A DNA stretch of 64,000 bases from an uncultured bacterium (GTDB taxonomy: Bacteria > Verrucomicrobiota > Verrucomicrobiia > CAIQCK01): the NCBI GenBank assembly GCA_903870275.1, contig CAIQCK010000107.1, positions 50,411 to 114,410 on the forward strand, given 5' to 3'. Positions 8,678 through 18,700 of this stretch are shown one piece after another. Made by a program: the position numbers and the translations under genes. Every line of letters begins with the position of its first letter. The first letter of the stretch is position 1. Under the pieces are notes generated by a model that worked only from the letters and a program-made list of their open reading frames with translations, had not been told where the DNA came from and ran no database searches.

Positions 8678-9949
8678 CTAAAACCGCCATGGTTCGCGCA
8701 TCGCCTCGCCACGGAGGCGGTTGGCTTCCTCGTCGCCGATGAACTCGTTTTTCTTCGGGTCGTAGGCAACCTTGCGGTCCAGGAAAAGGGCGATGTTGCC
8801 GGCGTTGCAGGCGATGTGCGTCTGGCAGGCCGCGTCGGCGTTGGCCCGCGTCAGCGCGCGGGACTTCACGCAATCAAGGAAGTTGCGGATATGGAAGTTC
8901 GCCGGGTAGCCGCCGATCTTGGCGCGCTTGCCGGCAAGCAGTTCCGGCGTGCTCGTATAGAGATCGCCATTGTCGCCGGTCTCGACCCAGCCAGTCTCGC
9001 CTTCGAAACGCACGGGGCAGGAGCCGATGTTCGGGATCCAGCCCGTGTTGCGAACCACGAGCTTGACGCCATTGGCGTAGAGCGCGTGCAACTGCTCGTC
9101 CTGCGGCCAGTATTCCACCGGCGCGGTCTTGTCGGCGTCATTGGCCCACTGGCAGAGATCCACGCAGTGCGAACCCCACTCCAGGCATCCGCCACCGACG
9201 AGGCCGCCGCCTTTTTCGAAATGGAACGCGCTCTTGAACAAACCGTTGTTGAACGGCCGCCACGCCGCAGGGCCGAGGTAAAGGTCCCAGTCGCCTTCCT
9301 CCTTGGACGGCGCGGCCTCCTCGGGCATCCAGCCGCTGGTCTCGGTCTTCAAACCGGCGGGATGCGCGTGGAGCGTCTTCAGCTTGCCGAGCCTGCCATG
9401 GCGGGCAAGGTCCACCGCGAATTCAAAATTGGGCAGGCTGCGCCGTTGCGTGCCGGCCTGATACACGCGGCCGGTGCGATGAATCGCCTCGCGGAGCGAA
9501 AGGCAGTCCATGATGGTCTTGGCGCAGGGTTTCTCGCAGTACACATCCTTGCCCGCCTTCGCGGCCGTGATTGAAGCCAGCGCGTGCCAGTTCGGGCCGG
9601 TGGCGATGAGCACCGCGTCAATGTCCTTGCGGGCGAGCAGCTCGCGCAGGTCGCGGTACATGGCGCAGTTGGTGTTGCCGTATTTGGCGTCGGCGCGTTC
9701 CTTGACGATCTGGCGTCGCGCGGCCTTGACGTCGGCGATGGCCACAAACTGCACGTCGTCCTCCTCCAGGAAGCAGCCGAGATCGTAGGAACCGCGGTTG
9801 CCGATGCCGATGGCGCCGAGCACAATGCGATTGCTCGGAGCGACGGCGCCGTCGAGGCCCAGCGCGGAGGCCGGGATGACGTTCGGCAGCGCGGTCGCCG
9901 CCGCCGTGGCGAAACTGGTCTTCAGAAAATCACGACGATTCAATTTCAT
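8678..9949 (-). CDS. Tat-exported Gfo/Idh/MocA family oxidoreductase (2 of 4)
   Basis: 423 residues. The Tat signal NRRDFLKTS is followed by a hydrophobic stretch ending near PASALG. The Rossmann domain shows GAIGIGNRGSYDLG and IDAVLIATGPNWHA, and the EKP motif is in YCEKPCAKT. The C-terminal domain has DLYLGPAAWRPFNNG and GSHCVDLCQWA. It is more divergent from oxidoreductases 1 and 3 than they are from each other, suggesting a different substrate. It starts 5 bp after the stop of the FG-GAP gene, so they are co-transcribed. Reaction: NAD(P)-dependent oxidation or reduction of a sugar-like alcohol; substrate unknown. Confidence 0.9.
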   Translation of the reverse strand: MKLNRRDFLKTSFATAAATALPNVIPASALGLDGAVAPSNRIVLGAIGIGNRGSYDLGCFLEEDDVQFVAIADVKAARRQIVKERADAKYGNTNCAMYRDLRELLARKDIDAVLIATGPNWHALASITAAKAGKDVYCEKPCAKTIMDCLSLREAIHRTGRVYQAGTQRRSLPNFEFAVDLARHGRLGKLKTLHAHPAGLKTETSGWMPEEAAPSKEEGDWDLYLGPAAWRPFNNGLFKSAFHFEKGGGLVGGGCLEWGSHCVDLCQWANDADKTAPVEYWPQDEQLHALYANGVKLVVRNTGWIPNIGSCPVRFEGETGWVETGDNGDLYTSTPELLAGKRAKIGGYPANFHIRNFLDCVKSRALTRANADAACQTHIACNAGNIALFLDRKVAYDPKKNEFIGDEEANRLRGEAMREPWRF

Positions 9950-9954
9950 GATGT

Positions 9955-11160
9955 TTACTTCGTTTTGTTCTCAAACCACACGGGGCCGCCGAACTTGCCG
10001 GTGACGACGATGTCGAGATCGCCGTCGCCATCCATGTCCGCGAGGCAGATGTTCAGGCCGGAGCCGACGCCCGCGTTGTAGGAGATGACGTGTTTGGTCC
10101 ACGTGACGGTGTGGTTGGGGCCGCGGTGCAGCTTGTAATAATAAAGTCCCAGCGGCGCGTCCTCCTCCGGGTCGTGGCCGTTGTGCGCCATGAACCGCTT
10201 GCCGGCCACCAGCTCCGGCACGCCGTCGCCGTCGAGGTCGCCGAGCGCGAGGCTGTGCGCCTGGGTCCACGTGTCGTCAATCACGTGTTGCTTGAACTTG
10301 ATCTCGCCGCCTTCGCGGTACTGCTCATACCAGAAAATGCCGTACTTGTGCGCGGAGCTGCAAACGATGTCGGGCAGGCCGTCGCCGTTCACGTCGTAAA
10401 CCAGGATTTGCGCGGTGTGCTCGGGTTTCACGCCGTCCTTGCTGCCGAGAATGAGCGGGTGCTCGATCCACTTGCCGTTGCGCGGGTCGGCGGGCGCCTC
10501 GAACCACGCGTCGGGCCGGATGATGTCGGGCCTGCCGTCGCCGTTGAGGTCGCCGATACCGCCGCCAAAATTCATCGGCTTCTCGCTGACGACGTGTACG
10601 TCGAACTTGCATTTGCCGACAAGCTCATACCAGACCGTGCGCTTCACGTCGGGCAATACCACGTCGGCTTTGCCGTGGCATAGCAGGTCGCCCATCTGCG
10701 CCGTCTCGAAGTTGCCGTTTTCTTCGATCACCGACATCGGCCACTCGCCGGCCGCGGCACCGACGTTCTTCAACCAGACGGCGTGCTTGTCGAACCAGTC
10801 CACGCTGATGATGTCGGGCCTGCCGTCGCCGTCCACGTCGAGCGGCAGGTTGGCGAAGTCGTTGCGGTAACCCTTGCCGTTCTCGTCCACGCTGCCTTTG
10901 ACCGTGCGGACCTTCACCGGCTTGAAGTCGGGGGCGAGGTAGAGATACTCGCCCGCAAAGATGTCCAGCTTGCCGTCGCCGTTGAAGTCGGCGACCGCGC
11001 AGGCTTCGCTGCGGTAGTTGTCTATGCGGTGCATGACGAACTTGATGCCGCCGGGCGTGACGTTCTTCGCCTCCGGCGCGTCCGCGCCGAAGCTCTGGAC
11101 CGCCAGCGCACAACTCGCCGCCGCGGCCAACCAACCGATGGAAGTTCTGAGGGTCTTCAT
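9955..11160 (-). CDS. exported FG-GAP/VCBS repeat protein (beta-propeller)
   Basis: About 401 residues from the ATG at 11160; a signal peptide follows (IGWLAAAASCALAVQSFGAD). The mature part is a series of integrin-like FG-GAP/VCBS blades with calcium-loop motifs: VADFNGDGKLDIFAG, DVDGDGRPDIISV, DLNGDGRPDIIRP, DVNGDGLPDIVCS, DLDGDGVPELVAG and DMDGDGDLDIVVT. Such propellers bind ligands or partners outside the cytoplasm and are common in exported sugar-processing gene sets of this phylum. An upstream in-frame start at 11250 would put 30 polar residues before the signal, so I prefer 11160. It lies between two oxidoreductase genes, 5 bp and 28 bp away, in the same direction. Confidence 0.87.
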   Translation of the reverse strand: MKTLRTSIGWLAAAASCALAVQSFGADAPEAKNVTPGGIKFVMHRIDNYRSEACAVADFNGDGKLDIFAGEYLYLAPDFKPVKVRTVKGSVDENGKGYRNDFANLPLDVDGDGRPDIISVDWFDKHAVWLKNVGAAAGEWPMSVIEENGNFETAQMGDLLCHGKADVVLPDVKRTVWYELVGKCKFDVHVVSEKPMNFGGGIGDLNGDGRPDIIRPDAWFEAPADPRNGKWIEHPLILGSKDGVKPEHTAQILVYDVNGDGLPDIVCSSAHKYGIFWYEQYREGGEIKFKQHVIDDTWTQAHSLALGDLDGDGVPELVAGKRFMAHNGHDPEEDAPLGLYYYKLHRGPNHTVTWTKHVISYNAGVGSGLNICLADMDGDGDLDIVVTGKFGGPVWFENKTK

Positions 11161-11188
11161 GATTTGTTTTCTTTCGATTCTACCAGAC

Positions 11189-12523
11189 TCACGCATGCCA
11201 CGGCGCGCGCATGGCGCGCGAGAGCAGCCGGTTCGCCTCGTCGTCGCCAATGAAGCGCTCTTTTGCCGGGTCGAACTTCATGTCGCGCTTGAGCCACATG
11301 CAGATGTTGGCGCAGTGGACGGTGGTCATTGAGTGGTGCATCACCATCGGGTTGGCGACGGTGATATCGCGCGACTTCACGCAATCGAGGAAGTTCCGCA
11401 TGTGATCGAGCGAACGGCCGGTGCGGGCGGCGTATTCGCCGATGACGCGCTTCATCTGCGTCAGCAACAGCGGTGAGGAGACGTCCGGACGGGAGTAGCC
11501 GTCGGCGGCGGCGGCCCAGCCCTCGGTGCCGTCGAAGCGCTCGCCACAGGAGCCGTGCCAGTATCGCTTGTTGAGGTCACGTGCGAGGATCATCTTCACG
11601 CCGTTGGCGAAATGCGTGACCATCCCGTCGCCGCTCTCGTTGTTGACATATTCGTATGCCACCGCCGAGGACTCGGACGCACCGATGCCGGCCTGCGCCT
11701 GCGCGAACGTGTGCGCACCCCACTCGCCGATGCAGCTCGTGTGGAAATCGTAGTTCCCGCGCCAAGCGCCGTGGACGTAGGCGGTGTTGTAGGGCCGCCA
11801 CGGACACGGGCCGAGCCACGCGTCCCAGTCCAGTTCTTCCTTAGGCGGCTCCGGCTGGGCGGGCATCCATTCGGTTTTCATGGCGGCGGCGTCCCACGGC
11901 GCGATGTGCGCGTAGGCGGTATGGATTTTGCCGAGACCGCCGGTGCGGGCCATCTCAATGCAGAAAATGTGGTTCGGTTCGCTGAGCCGCTGCGTGCCGG
12001 TCTGATAGACGCGGTTGTAGCGCTTGGCCGTCTCGACGACCATGCGGCCTTCCGCGACGGTCATGGACGACGGCTTCTCCGAATACACGTCCTTGCCGGC
12101 GCGCATGGCCACAGTCGCCGCCATCGCATGCCAGCGGTCGCCGGTGGCGATGAGCACCGCGTCCAAGTCCGTCCGCGTCGCCAGAAACTCGCGCATCTCC
12201 GGATACATCTTGCAGTCGTTGTTGCCGTATTTGGTGTCCACGGTCTTCTTGACGCGCTCGCGGGACTCGCGCCAGAGATCGCAGATGGCGACGAACTGCA
12301 CATCGGCCTCGCGCAACGCCCAGTTGAGGTCGTGGCCGCCGCGGTTGCGCAGGCCGATGCCGCCGAGCACGATGCGCTCGCTCGGCGCGACGAAGCCGTC
12401 CTTGCCGAGAGCCTTGGCGGGGATGAAATTCGGCGCGACGGCCGCCCCGACGACGGCGGCGGTGGTTTTCAGAAACTGGCGGCGGTTGAACGACAAGGGC
12501 GAAGGCAGAGGGGAAGCGTGCAT
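11189..12523 (-). CDS. Tat-exported Gfo/Idh/MocA family oxidoreductase (3 of 4)
   Basis: About 444 residues from the ATG at 12523, chosen because it places the Tat signal (NRRQFLKTT) near the N-terminus; the longer frame to 12622 adds a polar leader with no ribosome site. The Rossmann domain has GGIGLRNRGGHDLN and LDAVLIATGDRWHA, the EKP motif is in YSEKPSSMT, and the C-domain has WDAWLGPCPWRPYN and GEWGAHTFAQAQAG. It closely matches oxidoreductase 1, pointing to duplication within this locus. It is the first gene of the leftward run that ends at the terminator near 2030. Substrate unknown, probably a sugar or glycoside. Confidence 0.9.
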   Translation of the reverse strand: MHASPLPSPLSFNRRQFLKTTAAVVGAAVAPNFIPAKALGKDGFVAPSERIVLGGIGLRNRGGHDLNWALREADVQFVAICDLWRESRERVKKTVDTKYGNNDCKMYPEMREFLATRTDLDAVLIATGDRWHAMAATVAMRAGKDVYSEKPSSMTVAEGRMVVETAKRYNRVYQTGTQRLSEPNHIFCIEMARTGGLGKIHTAYAHIAPWDAAAMKTEWMPAQPEPPKEELDWDAWLGPCPWRPYNTAYVHGAWRGNYDFHTSCIGEWGAHTFAQAQAGIGASESSAVAYEYVNNESGDGMVTHFANGVKMILARDLNKRYWHGSCGERFDGTEGWAAAADGYSRPDVSSPLLLTQMKRVIGEYAARTGRSLDHMRNFLDCVKSRDITVANPMVMHHSMTTVHCANICMWLKRDMKFDPAKERFIGDDEANRLLSRAMRAPWHA

Positions 12524-13010
12524 GACTCCGGTGCTCCTGTTTGATGTTTTCATCAGGCGATGTGCTCTGAAATGAACAATGGACGGCCAGCCTAAAGCGC
12601 CGCCGCCCGCCGGCCAAGACAAAAATCCCGCCCGCCCATACTACTTTTGGCGCACGGCGCGTGACGGGGATTGAATTCCACGGCTACGGTTATATGACTC
12701 GCTCCACACGAGGTCATACCCAAAACTGAGATGCGCCAGTTTTTTGGGAAATCCCGATTGAAAAAGCCTTGTGCTCGAATGTGTTCATCTCCTATAAAAT
12801 GTGGCAGAGGAGTCCATGGCGATGAAACCCGCTTCAACAGCGTTAGGTGGAATGCCGACAAATTTCTCCGACGGAATTTTGCCTCCTCCATCCTGCACCC
12901 CAACGTCCATTGCGGTTGGATTCTGCCTTGGTGGATTGTTGCGGGGCCTCGTCCAGCCGCAAGAATCAAGACCCGCATCCTTGAACCCACGATAACACGG
13001 AAAAAAAGCC
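12524..13010. other. intergenic region between divergent genes
   Basis: 487 bp separate the leftward oxidoreductase run from the rightward MBL-fold gene, so promoters for both should lie here. I see no convincing gene, hairpin or sigma70 consensus pair. Short open frames on both strands between about 12800 and 12995 do not resemble known proteins. Confidence 0.4.
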
Positions 13011-14489
13011 ATGAACAAAAAACCGGGAAAAAACAAATCAGGAATCTCACGGCGCGACTCATTCAAACTTTCCGGGCTGGCCTTGGGAGGGCTGGCCTTG
13101 GGAGGAATGACTGGCAAGATTTACGGGCAGTCGGGAGGCTCGGATCCGACGCAGCAATTCACCGATTTCTCGAGCTTGACTCCCTTCACCCCGCCCGAGA
13201 CCCTGGCCGCGGATCAGATGCGAATCTGGTTTTTCGGGACCTCCTGCATCCCGCGCCTGACCCAGGAGTGCAACAGCATCTTTGTCGAGGTGGGACAGGG
13301 CAGCAACGGCCTGCCTTTGGACCAGTTTGTCTTTGACTGCGGCTCGGGCGTCGTCGCCAAGTACAATGCCGCGAAGATTCCCAATGCCAGAATGAACAAA
13401 GTCTTTCTGACCCATCTGCACGGGGACCACATCAGCGATCTGTGCCACCTTTATTGTTTCGGACCCTCCACCGACCGCAAGTCGCCCTTCTACATCTGGG
13501 GACCGGGGCCTTCGGGCGTGATCAACCCCATGCCTCCGCCGGTGTATTACAATGACGGGACCGCGGCTTTTTGCGCGAACTTCAGGGAAGCCATGCGCTG
13601 GCATACGGAAAGTTTCGGTTTTGAAAACACACGCTACTCCGGCTACAAGCCTCCTACCCGCCAAAGCTGGGGGCTTCCTGTCAATCCCATCCCCGTCGGG
13701 AACGATGATCCCCGTGATGGCTATGCCGTTGTGCCCATCGAGCTCCCGGCGCCGATCTCGACCGCGCCGAATATTGCCTACAACAACGCCTCCACCGGCG
13801 TGAAGATCACCTACTTCCCGGCCATTCACACCCGAAAAGGCTCCGTCAGCTACAAATTGGAATGGAACGGCCTCTCGATGATCTTCTCGGGCGACACCAA
13901 GCCCAATTATGACATGATGGCGCAGGCAAGCAATCTGGGCAGAGGCGTGGACGTGCTGATCCACGAAATGGTCATGCCAGCCAGTGTCTGGGCCATGAAA
14001 AACCTGGGTATCACAGACCCCAGTCAGGTGGCCCCCGACATCTGGAACGCCGCGCTGAACAACGCCACGGCGGTCCAGAACAGTTCCCACACTCCGCAAG
14101 GGGCTTTTGGCTACCTCCTCAGTCAGATCAGTCCTTATCCACGACTGACGGTCGCCACCCATTTCCAGGCTGAGGACGACACCGTCAGCTCCGCCAAGAG
14201 CAGCGTCAACGCGCACTTCCCGCCGACGAACGTGTATCCCGGCAATATCGTCTGGGCCGCGGATTTCATGGTGCTCAACGTCTCCAAAACCGGAATCCAG
14301 GTCAGGCAAGCCGCCGTGAGCGGCTACGCTTTCTACCCGTTCCCGACGCTTTATGGGGGCCTGATGCCGCCCAAGTATCACAATGCCGATGGCAGTGGGA
14401 ATGCCTTCGCCCAGATTGACACGACGCGGGCGATCCCGGCAACAGACCCGAATACGGGCGCGGTGAACTACCGTAGCGACGGATTTTAA
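13011..14489 (+). CDS. Tat-exported MBL-fold metallo-hydrolase (GntH-like)
   Basis: 492 residues. The N-terminus has a Tat-like signal (SRRDSFKLSGLALGGLALGG). A metallo-beta-lactamase fold follows: IWFFGTSCIPRLTQECNS, FDCGSGVVAKYN, the metal motif THLHGDHISD (HxHxDH, about residues 137-146), and MIFSGDTKPNYDM for the later Asp ligand. The long insertions and the C-terminal block match the family annotated as GntH-type MBL hydrolases linked to guanitoxin clusters. No other such genes are nearby, so the role here is unknown. It is monocistronic; a weak 6-bp GC hairpin follows the stop (about 14497-14514). Confidence 0.8.
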   Translation: MNKKPGKNKSGISRRDSFKLSGLALGGLALGGMTGKIYGQSGGSDPTQQFTDFSSLTPFTPPETLAADQMRIWFFGTSCIPRLTQECNSIFVEVGQGSNGLPLDQFVFDCGSGVVAKYNAAKIPNARMNKVFLTHLHGDHISDLCHLYCFGPSTDRKSPFYIWGPGPSGVINPMPPPVYYNDGTAAFCANFREAMRWHTESFGFENTRYSGYKPPTRQSWGLPVNPIPVGNDDPRDGYAVVPIELPAPISTAPNIAYNNASTGVKITYFPAIHTRKGSVSYKLEWNGLSMIFSGDTKPNYDMMAQASNLGRGVDVLIHEMVMPASVWAMKNLGITDPSQVAPDIWNAALNNATAVQNSSHTPQGAFGYLLSQISPYPRLTVATHFQAEDDTVSSAKSSVNAHFPPTNVYPGNIVWAADFMVLNVSKTGIQVRQAAVSGYAFYPFPTLYGGLMPPKYHNADGSGNAFAQIDTTRAIPATDPNTGAVNYRSDGF

Positions 14490-14543
14490 TCACACCCCGG
14501 GATACACCGGGGAAGATTTACAGGAACGTTCCCGCGTCAGGGT

Positions 14544-14703
14544 GTCAGAAGCTGAAGCGGACGCCGGCGCTGACGTTTTGCACGGAGTAGTTGTTGCGCA
14601 TCAGCTCGGCGCCGTAGGTGACGTAGGTGGCCAGGCTCTTCGACCACTGCACCGTCAGTCCCCAGCCCCACGACCGCCGAGTCGTGCCCCGGCGGCACTC
14701 CGG
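14544..14703 (-). pseudogene. decayed duplicate of the autotransporter 3' end
   Basis: About 160 bp match the last coding part of the autotransporter at 15776 base for base except for scattered changes, beginning with the same stop codon and the same C-terminal codons (SAGVRFSF). Near 14660 one extra C (tcccc against tccc) breaks the frame, and similarity ends near 14703. It is a remnant of a second copy, or the scar of a recombination between tandem copies. Confidence 0.8.
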
Positions 14704-14834
14704 GGGGCGAGCGGCGGTGGGCGCGGGATGTCAGAGGTCGAAAAAAGAGGAGCGACTCGTTGATCATGTGATAAGAGAATCCCTTAGGTTTTTTTCAGGC
14801 TTTTGCCTATAGCGCGCGCCGATCCGAGTGTCCT

Positions 14835-15113
14835 ATGCTGACTGGCAGTTGTGTGCGCATGAATCACGTGGAACTGCAACCGTCTCGGCAGATCACCGGC
14901 CTCTTCCAGAGCGAACTGCCAGACCCGGAAATTTGCCGGGCAAAAGCGCATACTTCGGAATTTGCGGATTGTTTGGCAAAGTCGTCAGGCCTTTGTCCCT
15001 ATATCCTTTATTTTGGCGTCGGTTGTTTCTGCAGGCACCCGCAGAGAAAGCAGATCATTGCCAGGACCCTTGCCGCCAATAAGAGCGTCTTAAAGCAACT
15101 GGCAGCGTCTTAG
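14835..15113 (+). CDS. small cysteine-containing hypothetical protein
   Basis: 92 residues (or 84 from the ATG at 14859). It is polar with a Cys-rich C-terminal half: ICRAKAHTSEFADCLAKS, then CPYILYFGVGCFCRHPQRKQI. The spacing of cysteines plus a His resembles a small metal-binding or redox fold, but I cannot assign a family. It lies between the autotransporter remnant and its intact copy, 16 bp ahead of a ribbon-helix-helix type ORF in the same direction, so the two could form a small acquired unit. No clear ribosome site. Moderate confidence that it is real. Confidence 0.45.
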   Translation: MLTGSCVRMNHVELQPSRQITGLFQSELPDPEICRAKAHTSEFADCLAKSSGLCPYILYFGVGCFCRHPQRKQIIARTLAANKSVLKQLAAS

Positions 15114-15129
15114 TTTGCATTTCCGAGTT

Positions 15130-15360
15130 ATGCCAACCGTGAATCATGCTCAAGTTTGCGCCGTGCCCAAAGCAACCACCAAGAAGGTGGGCAGACCGCG
15201 CAAAGCCAGGGGCACCACACGACCCTTTATCCTTGCCGTGCGTTTGACGACCAATGAGACGCGCTTGGTCAAGCGGGCTGTTGCCAAGGCCAAACAAAGT
15301 CAATCCAACTGGCTGCGGACCGTATTAGTCGAAGCTGTTCGGCGTGATGGTGTGACTTGA
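15130..15360 (+). CDS. small basic DNA-binding protein (ribbon-helix-helix / MobC-like)
   Basis: 76 residues from the ATG at 15130. A Lys/Arg-rich N-terminal arm with an AT-hook-like KKVGRPRKARG is followed by a predicted beta-strand and two helices (FILAVRLTTNETRLVKRAV, then SQSNWLRTVLVEAVR). This is the pattern of ribbon-helix-helix repressors and plasmid mobilisation accessory proteins, in which the strand contacts DNA and the helices dimerise. No toxin or relaxase gene is adjacent. The location between two autotransporter copies suggests insertion of foreign DNA. Confidence 0.55.
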   Translation: MPTVNHAQVCAVPKATTKKVGRPRKARGTTRPFILAVRLTTNETRLVKRAVAKAKQSQSNWLRTVLVEAVRRDGVT

Positions 15361-15775
15361 CGGCAGGCAACGGATCGAAATCTCTGGGTTGCCAGCGGTG
15401 CGGGCAGAAAACGTGCGCTCCCCGCGCATGTCCTTGGCAAAAACGGTGGCCCGCCCGCTGGCATCCCACCAACAGCCACTCGTCGCCAGCGACCTTTGGC
15501 TGAAATTGAATGCGCCGCCGGCGCATCCTAGGGAGGAAAAGAGGGAGCCGTGGAGGACAGGCTCGATCCAGGCCCGCTGGCGGCAAGCGCGGATAACAGG
15601 CGCCGCATCCTGCAGGCAAGGCCATGGCGCTTTGGCCGTTGCCGTCGCCGGCGCGACGCACTGGAAGAAACGAGCAACCGACGGCAAGTTTTGATGACTT
15701 CTGGCGACGGCTGACAAACGCGGCCCTGAACAACGTGTGACAACTCGCGCAAAAGCCGACGAAGCCGGGGTACCG
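15361..15775. other. intergenic, no confident gene
   Basis: 415 bp between the ribbon-helix-helix ORF and the end of the autotransporter gene. Open frames run through it on both strands (for example minus 15325-15717, with a Cys/Trp-containing tail), but they overlap the RHH gene and match nothing I recognise. It could hold a decayed gene. Confidence 0.35.
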
Positions 15776-18700
15776 TCAGAAGCTGAAGCGGACGCCGGCG
15801 CTGACGTTTTGCACGGAGTAGTTGTTGCGCATCAGTTCGGTGCCGTAGGTGATATAGGTGGCCAGGTCTTTCGACCATTGCACCGTCAATCCCAGCCCCA
15901 CGACCGCCGAGTCGCGCCCCAGCGGCACGCCTTGGGACGAGAAGATGTTCCCCGACCCGTTGGCAAACTGTGAGTTCACCGCCGTGACACTGTCCATGGA
16001 CTCGTGCTGCCAGGCCAGGCTCAAGTCCGGTATCCACAAGGTCTTTTCCACGGCGAACTGGCGCGACACATGCATGCCCACTTGCGTCAGCAGCGAGTCC
16101 ATGCTCTGCGAGCCGATCGTCAGCGGCGCCAGCGAGCCGCTTTCGGTGAAGCCGTCAATGTTCACGGTCGTATACTGCGCGCTCGCGCGCGGGCCGAACG
16201 TCCATTCGCCGATGTGCCAGTCGTAGCCGCCGCCCAACATGCCCTGGAGATCGTAGCCCTGTGGGCTGCCTGTGGCATCCTGTCCCAGCACTCGACGCTT
16301 GGTATCGTAAATGTTGGCGCCGCCGCCGCCCATGGCTTCCGCGTGCCAGCCGTCCTTGAACCACAGCCCATACACGTTGCCCTGCGCGCCGTTGACGTCC
16401 ACGCGGCTGTTATTGGCCAGATAGGTGCTGCTGTTGGCGTAGCCCATCGCCACGCCCACCACGAGCTGGTCGTGCGGATAGGTCGTGGGGTCGAGCACCT
16501 GACGGTCCATGCCCACCGTCAAACCCGCCGAGGTCACGTGGTAGCCGCTGGCGTTCTGGTTGGCATTCACGCCCACAAACTGTCCGGCACCCTCCACAAA
16601 CACGCCCCAGGGATTGTCCGTGGAGCGGCGCATGATGCCCGAGGTGAGCGTTTCCTTGGTCATGGCCAGTTCCTGCTCCATCGGCAGCATGGAGGCAAAG
16701 CGCGGCTGCTGGTTCACCCAATCCATGACGCCGCTCGGATCGAACAGACTCAAGCCGCCGTTGAAGCCGCCGCCGACGCCGTTGCGCAGCGCGCCGAAGC
16801 GGGACTGGAGGTTGCCGGCCTGCGTGTTGGCCGTGCCCGCTCCCACCAGCGGCATGGCCGTGAACCCCTGCGGCGACAGCGAATCGAACGCCGCCGGCAA
16901 CAGACCCGTCGGCAGTCCGCTCAAGTAGGTAATCAACGGGGCCATGCGCGGGTTGTTCAATTCCGAGTTCAAGGCGTTGGCCACCGCAGACTGGTTTGGC
17001 GTCAGCGCATACGGCGTAAACGTGATGTTCCACTTCACCGCCGCGTCGTTGGCATCCGGATAGATCAAACTCGCCGTCAGCGCCGTCTGCGTTGTCAGAT
17101 TGGTGAAACTGGAGAACCCGTTCGTCCAGCCGCCGGCCGCGTGCAGGAAGGTGAGTTGCATGCCGTTGGTGGGCGTGAAGCCGTTGAAGCCGACCGCCTC
17201 CACCATGCCGGTGAGATTGGCCGTGCCGGCGATGTTCAGGTAGCCATACTGGCCCGGGGCCGAGCCGCCAAACTCCACCACCAGCGTGCCGCCGAGGTTC
17301 TGAGTGAAGTTGCCGCCGACATTCACCGTGTTGAAGATCGTCAGCGTGGCGTTGTTGCGGACCACCAGATCGTTGGCGAAGGAATTGGCGCCGCTCCGCA
17401 ACAGCAACGCCGCCGCCGAGACGCCGTCGCCGATGAGAAACGGCACGCTGTTGGAGACGGTGGCCGCGCCGACGCTCAACGTGCCGCCGTTGAGATTGAC
17501 GGCGCTGTTGGCGCCGTTGGTGGCGTAGAAAAGATCCGCCGTGACCGCGCCGCCATTCATGTTGAGGGTGCCGTTGCGCACGTCCAGCGCGCCGGTGCCG
17601 GCGCCGTTGGTGGCGTAGAGGTAGCCGCCGGAGACGGTGATGAAGTTGCCGGTGGATGGATTGTTGCCGATGACGACGTTGGTGGCCATCACCGTGCCGC
17701 CGTTGGCGATGGTCACGCTGTTGCTGGAGCCGAAGTTGCCCACAGACAAACTGCCGCTATTGCTCCAGACCGAACCGGGGCCGGTGACCAGCACCGAGTT
17801 ATAGTTGCTCAAGGTGCCGATCATGCCGTTGACGTCGAAGACCTGGCCGCCGTTGGCGATGGTCACGCTGTTGCTGTAACCGTAGAAGCCCACCGTGAGG
17901 TTGCCGCCGGCCAGCACCACGCCGCCGTTGGTCACCATCAGGCTGTTCCCGCTCGCACCGTTGATATCGCCCAGGATCACATCGTAAGCGTTGCTCCAGA
18001 GCGAACCGCTGCCGGTGACCAGCACCGAGTTGCCACCGCCGCCGGAGTTGCCGCTGAGACCGATATAGCCGGTGCTGTTGAAGACCTGGCCGCCGCCGGC
18101 AATGGTCAGGGTGTTGCTCGAACCGAACTTGCCCACGTAGAGGTCGCCGCCGGCCAGCACCACGGCGCCGTTGGTCACCGTCAGGCTGTTGCGGCTGGAG
18201 TTGGGCGGGCCGTAACCGTCGGCGTCACCCACAACCACATCGTAAGCGTTGCTCCAGAGCGAACCGCTGCCGGTGACCAGCACCGAGTTGTTGCCGCCGC
18301 CGAAGCTGCCGTCGTAGCCGATGTAACCGTTGCCATTGGCCACCCGGCCGCCGCCGGCGATGGTCAGGGTGTTGCTCGAACCGTACATGCCCACATAAAG
18401 GTCGCCGCCGGCCAGCACCATGCCGCCGTTGGTCACCGTCAGGCTGTTGCGGTCGGAGGTGGGCGGGCCGTTGCCATTGTAGCCGCCCACAACCACATCG
18501 GCAGCGTTGCTCCAGAGCGAGCCGCTGCCGGTGACCAGCACGGAGTTGCCGCCGCCGCCGAGGTTGCCGTTCAAACCGACGTAGCCAATGTTGTCCATCA
18601 CCACGCCGCCGCTGGCAATGGTCAGGGTGTTGCTGGAACCGTAGTAGCCCACATAGAGATTGCCGCCGGCCAGCACCACGCCGCCGTTGGTCACCGTCAG

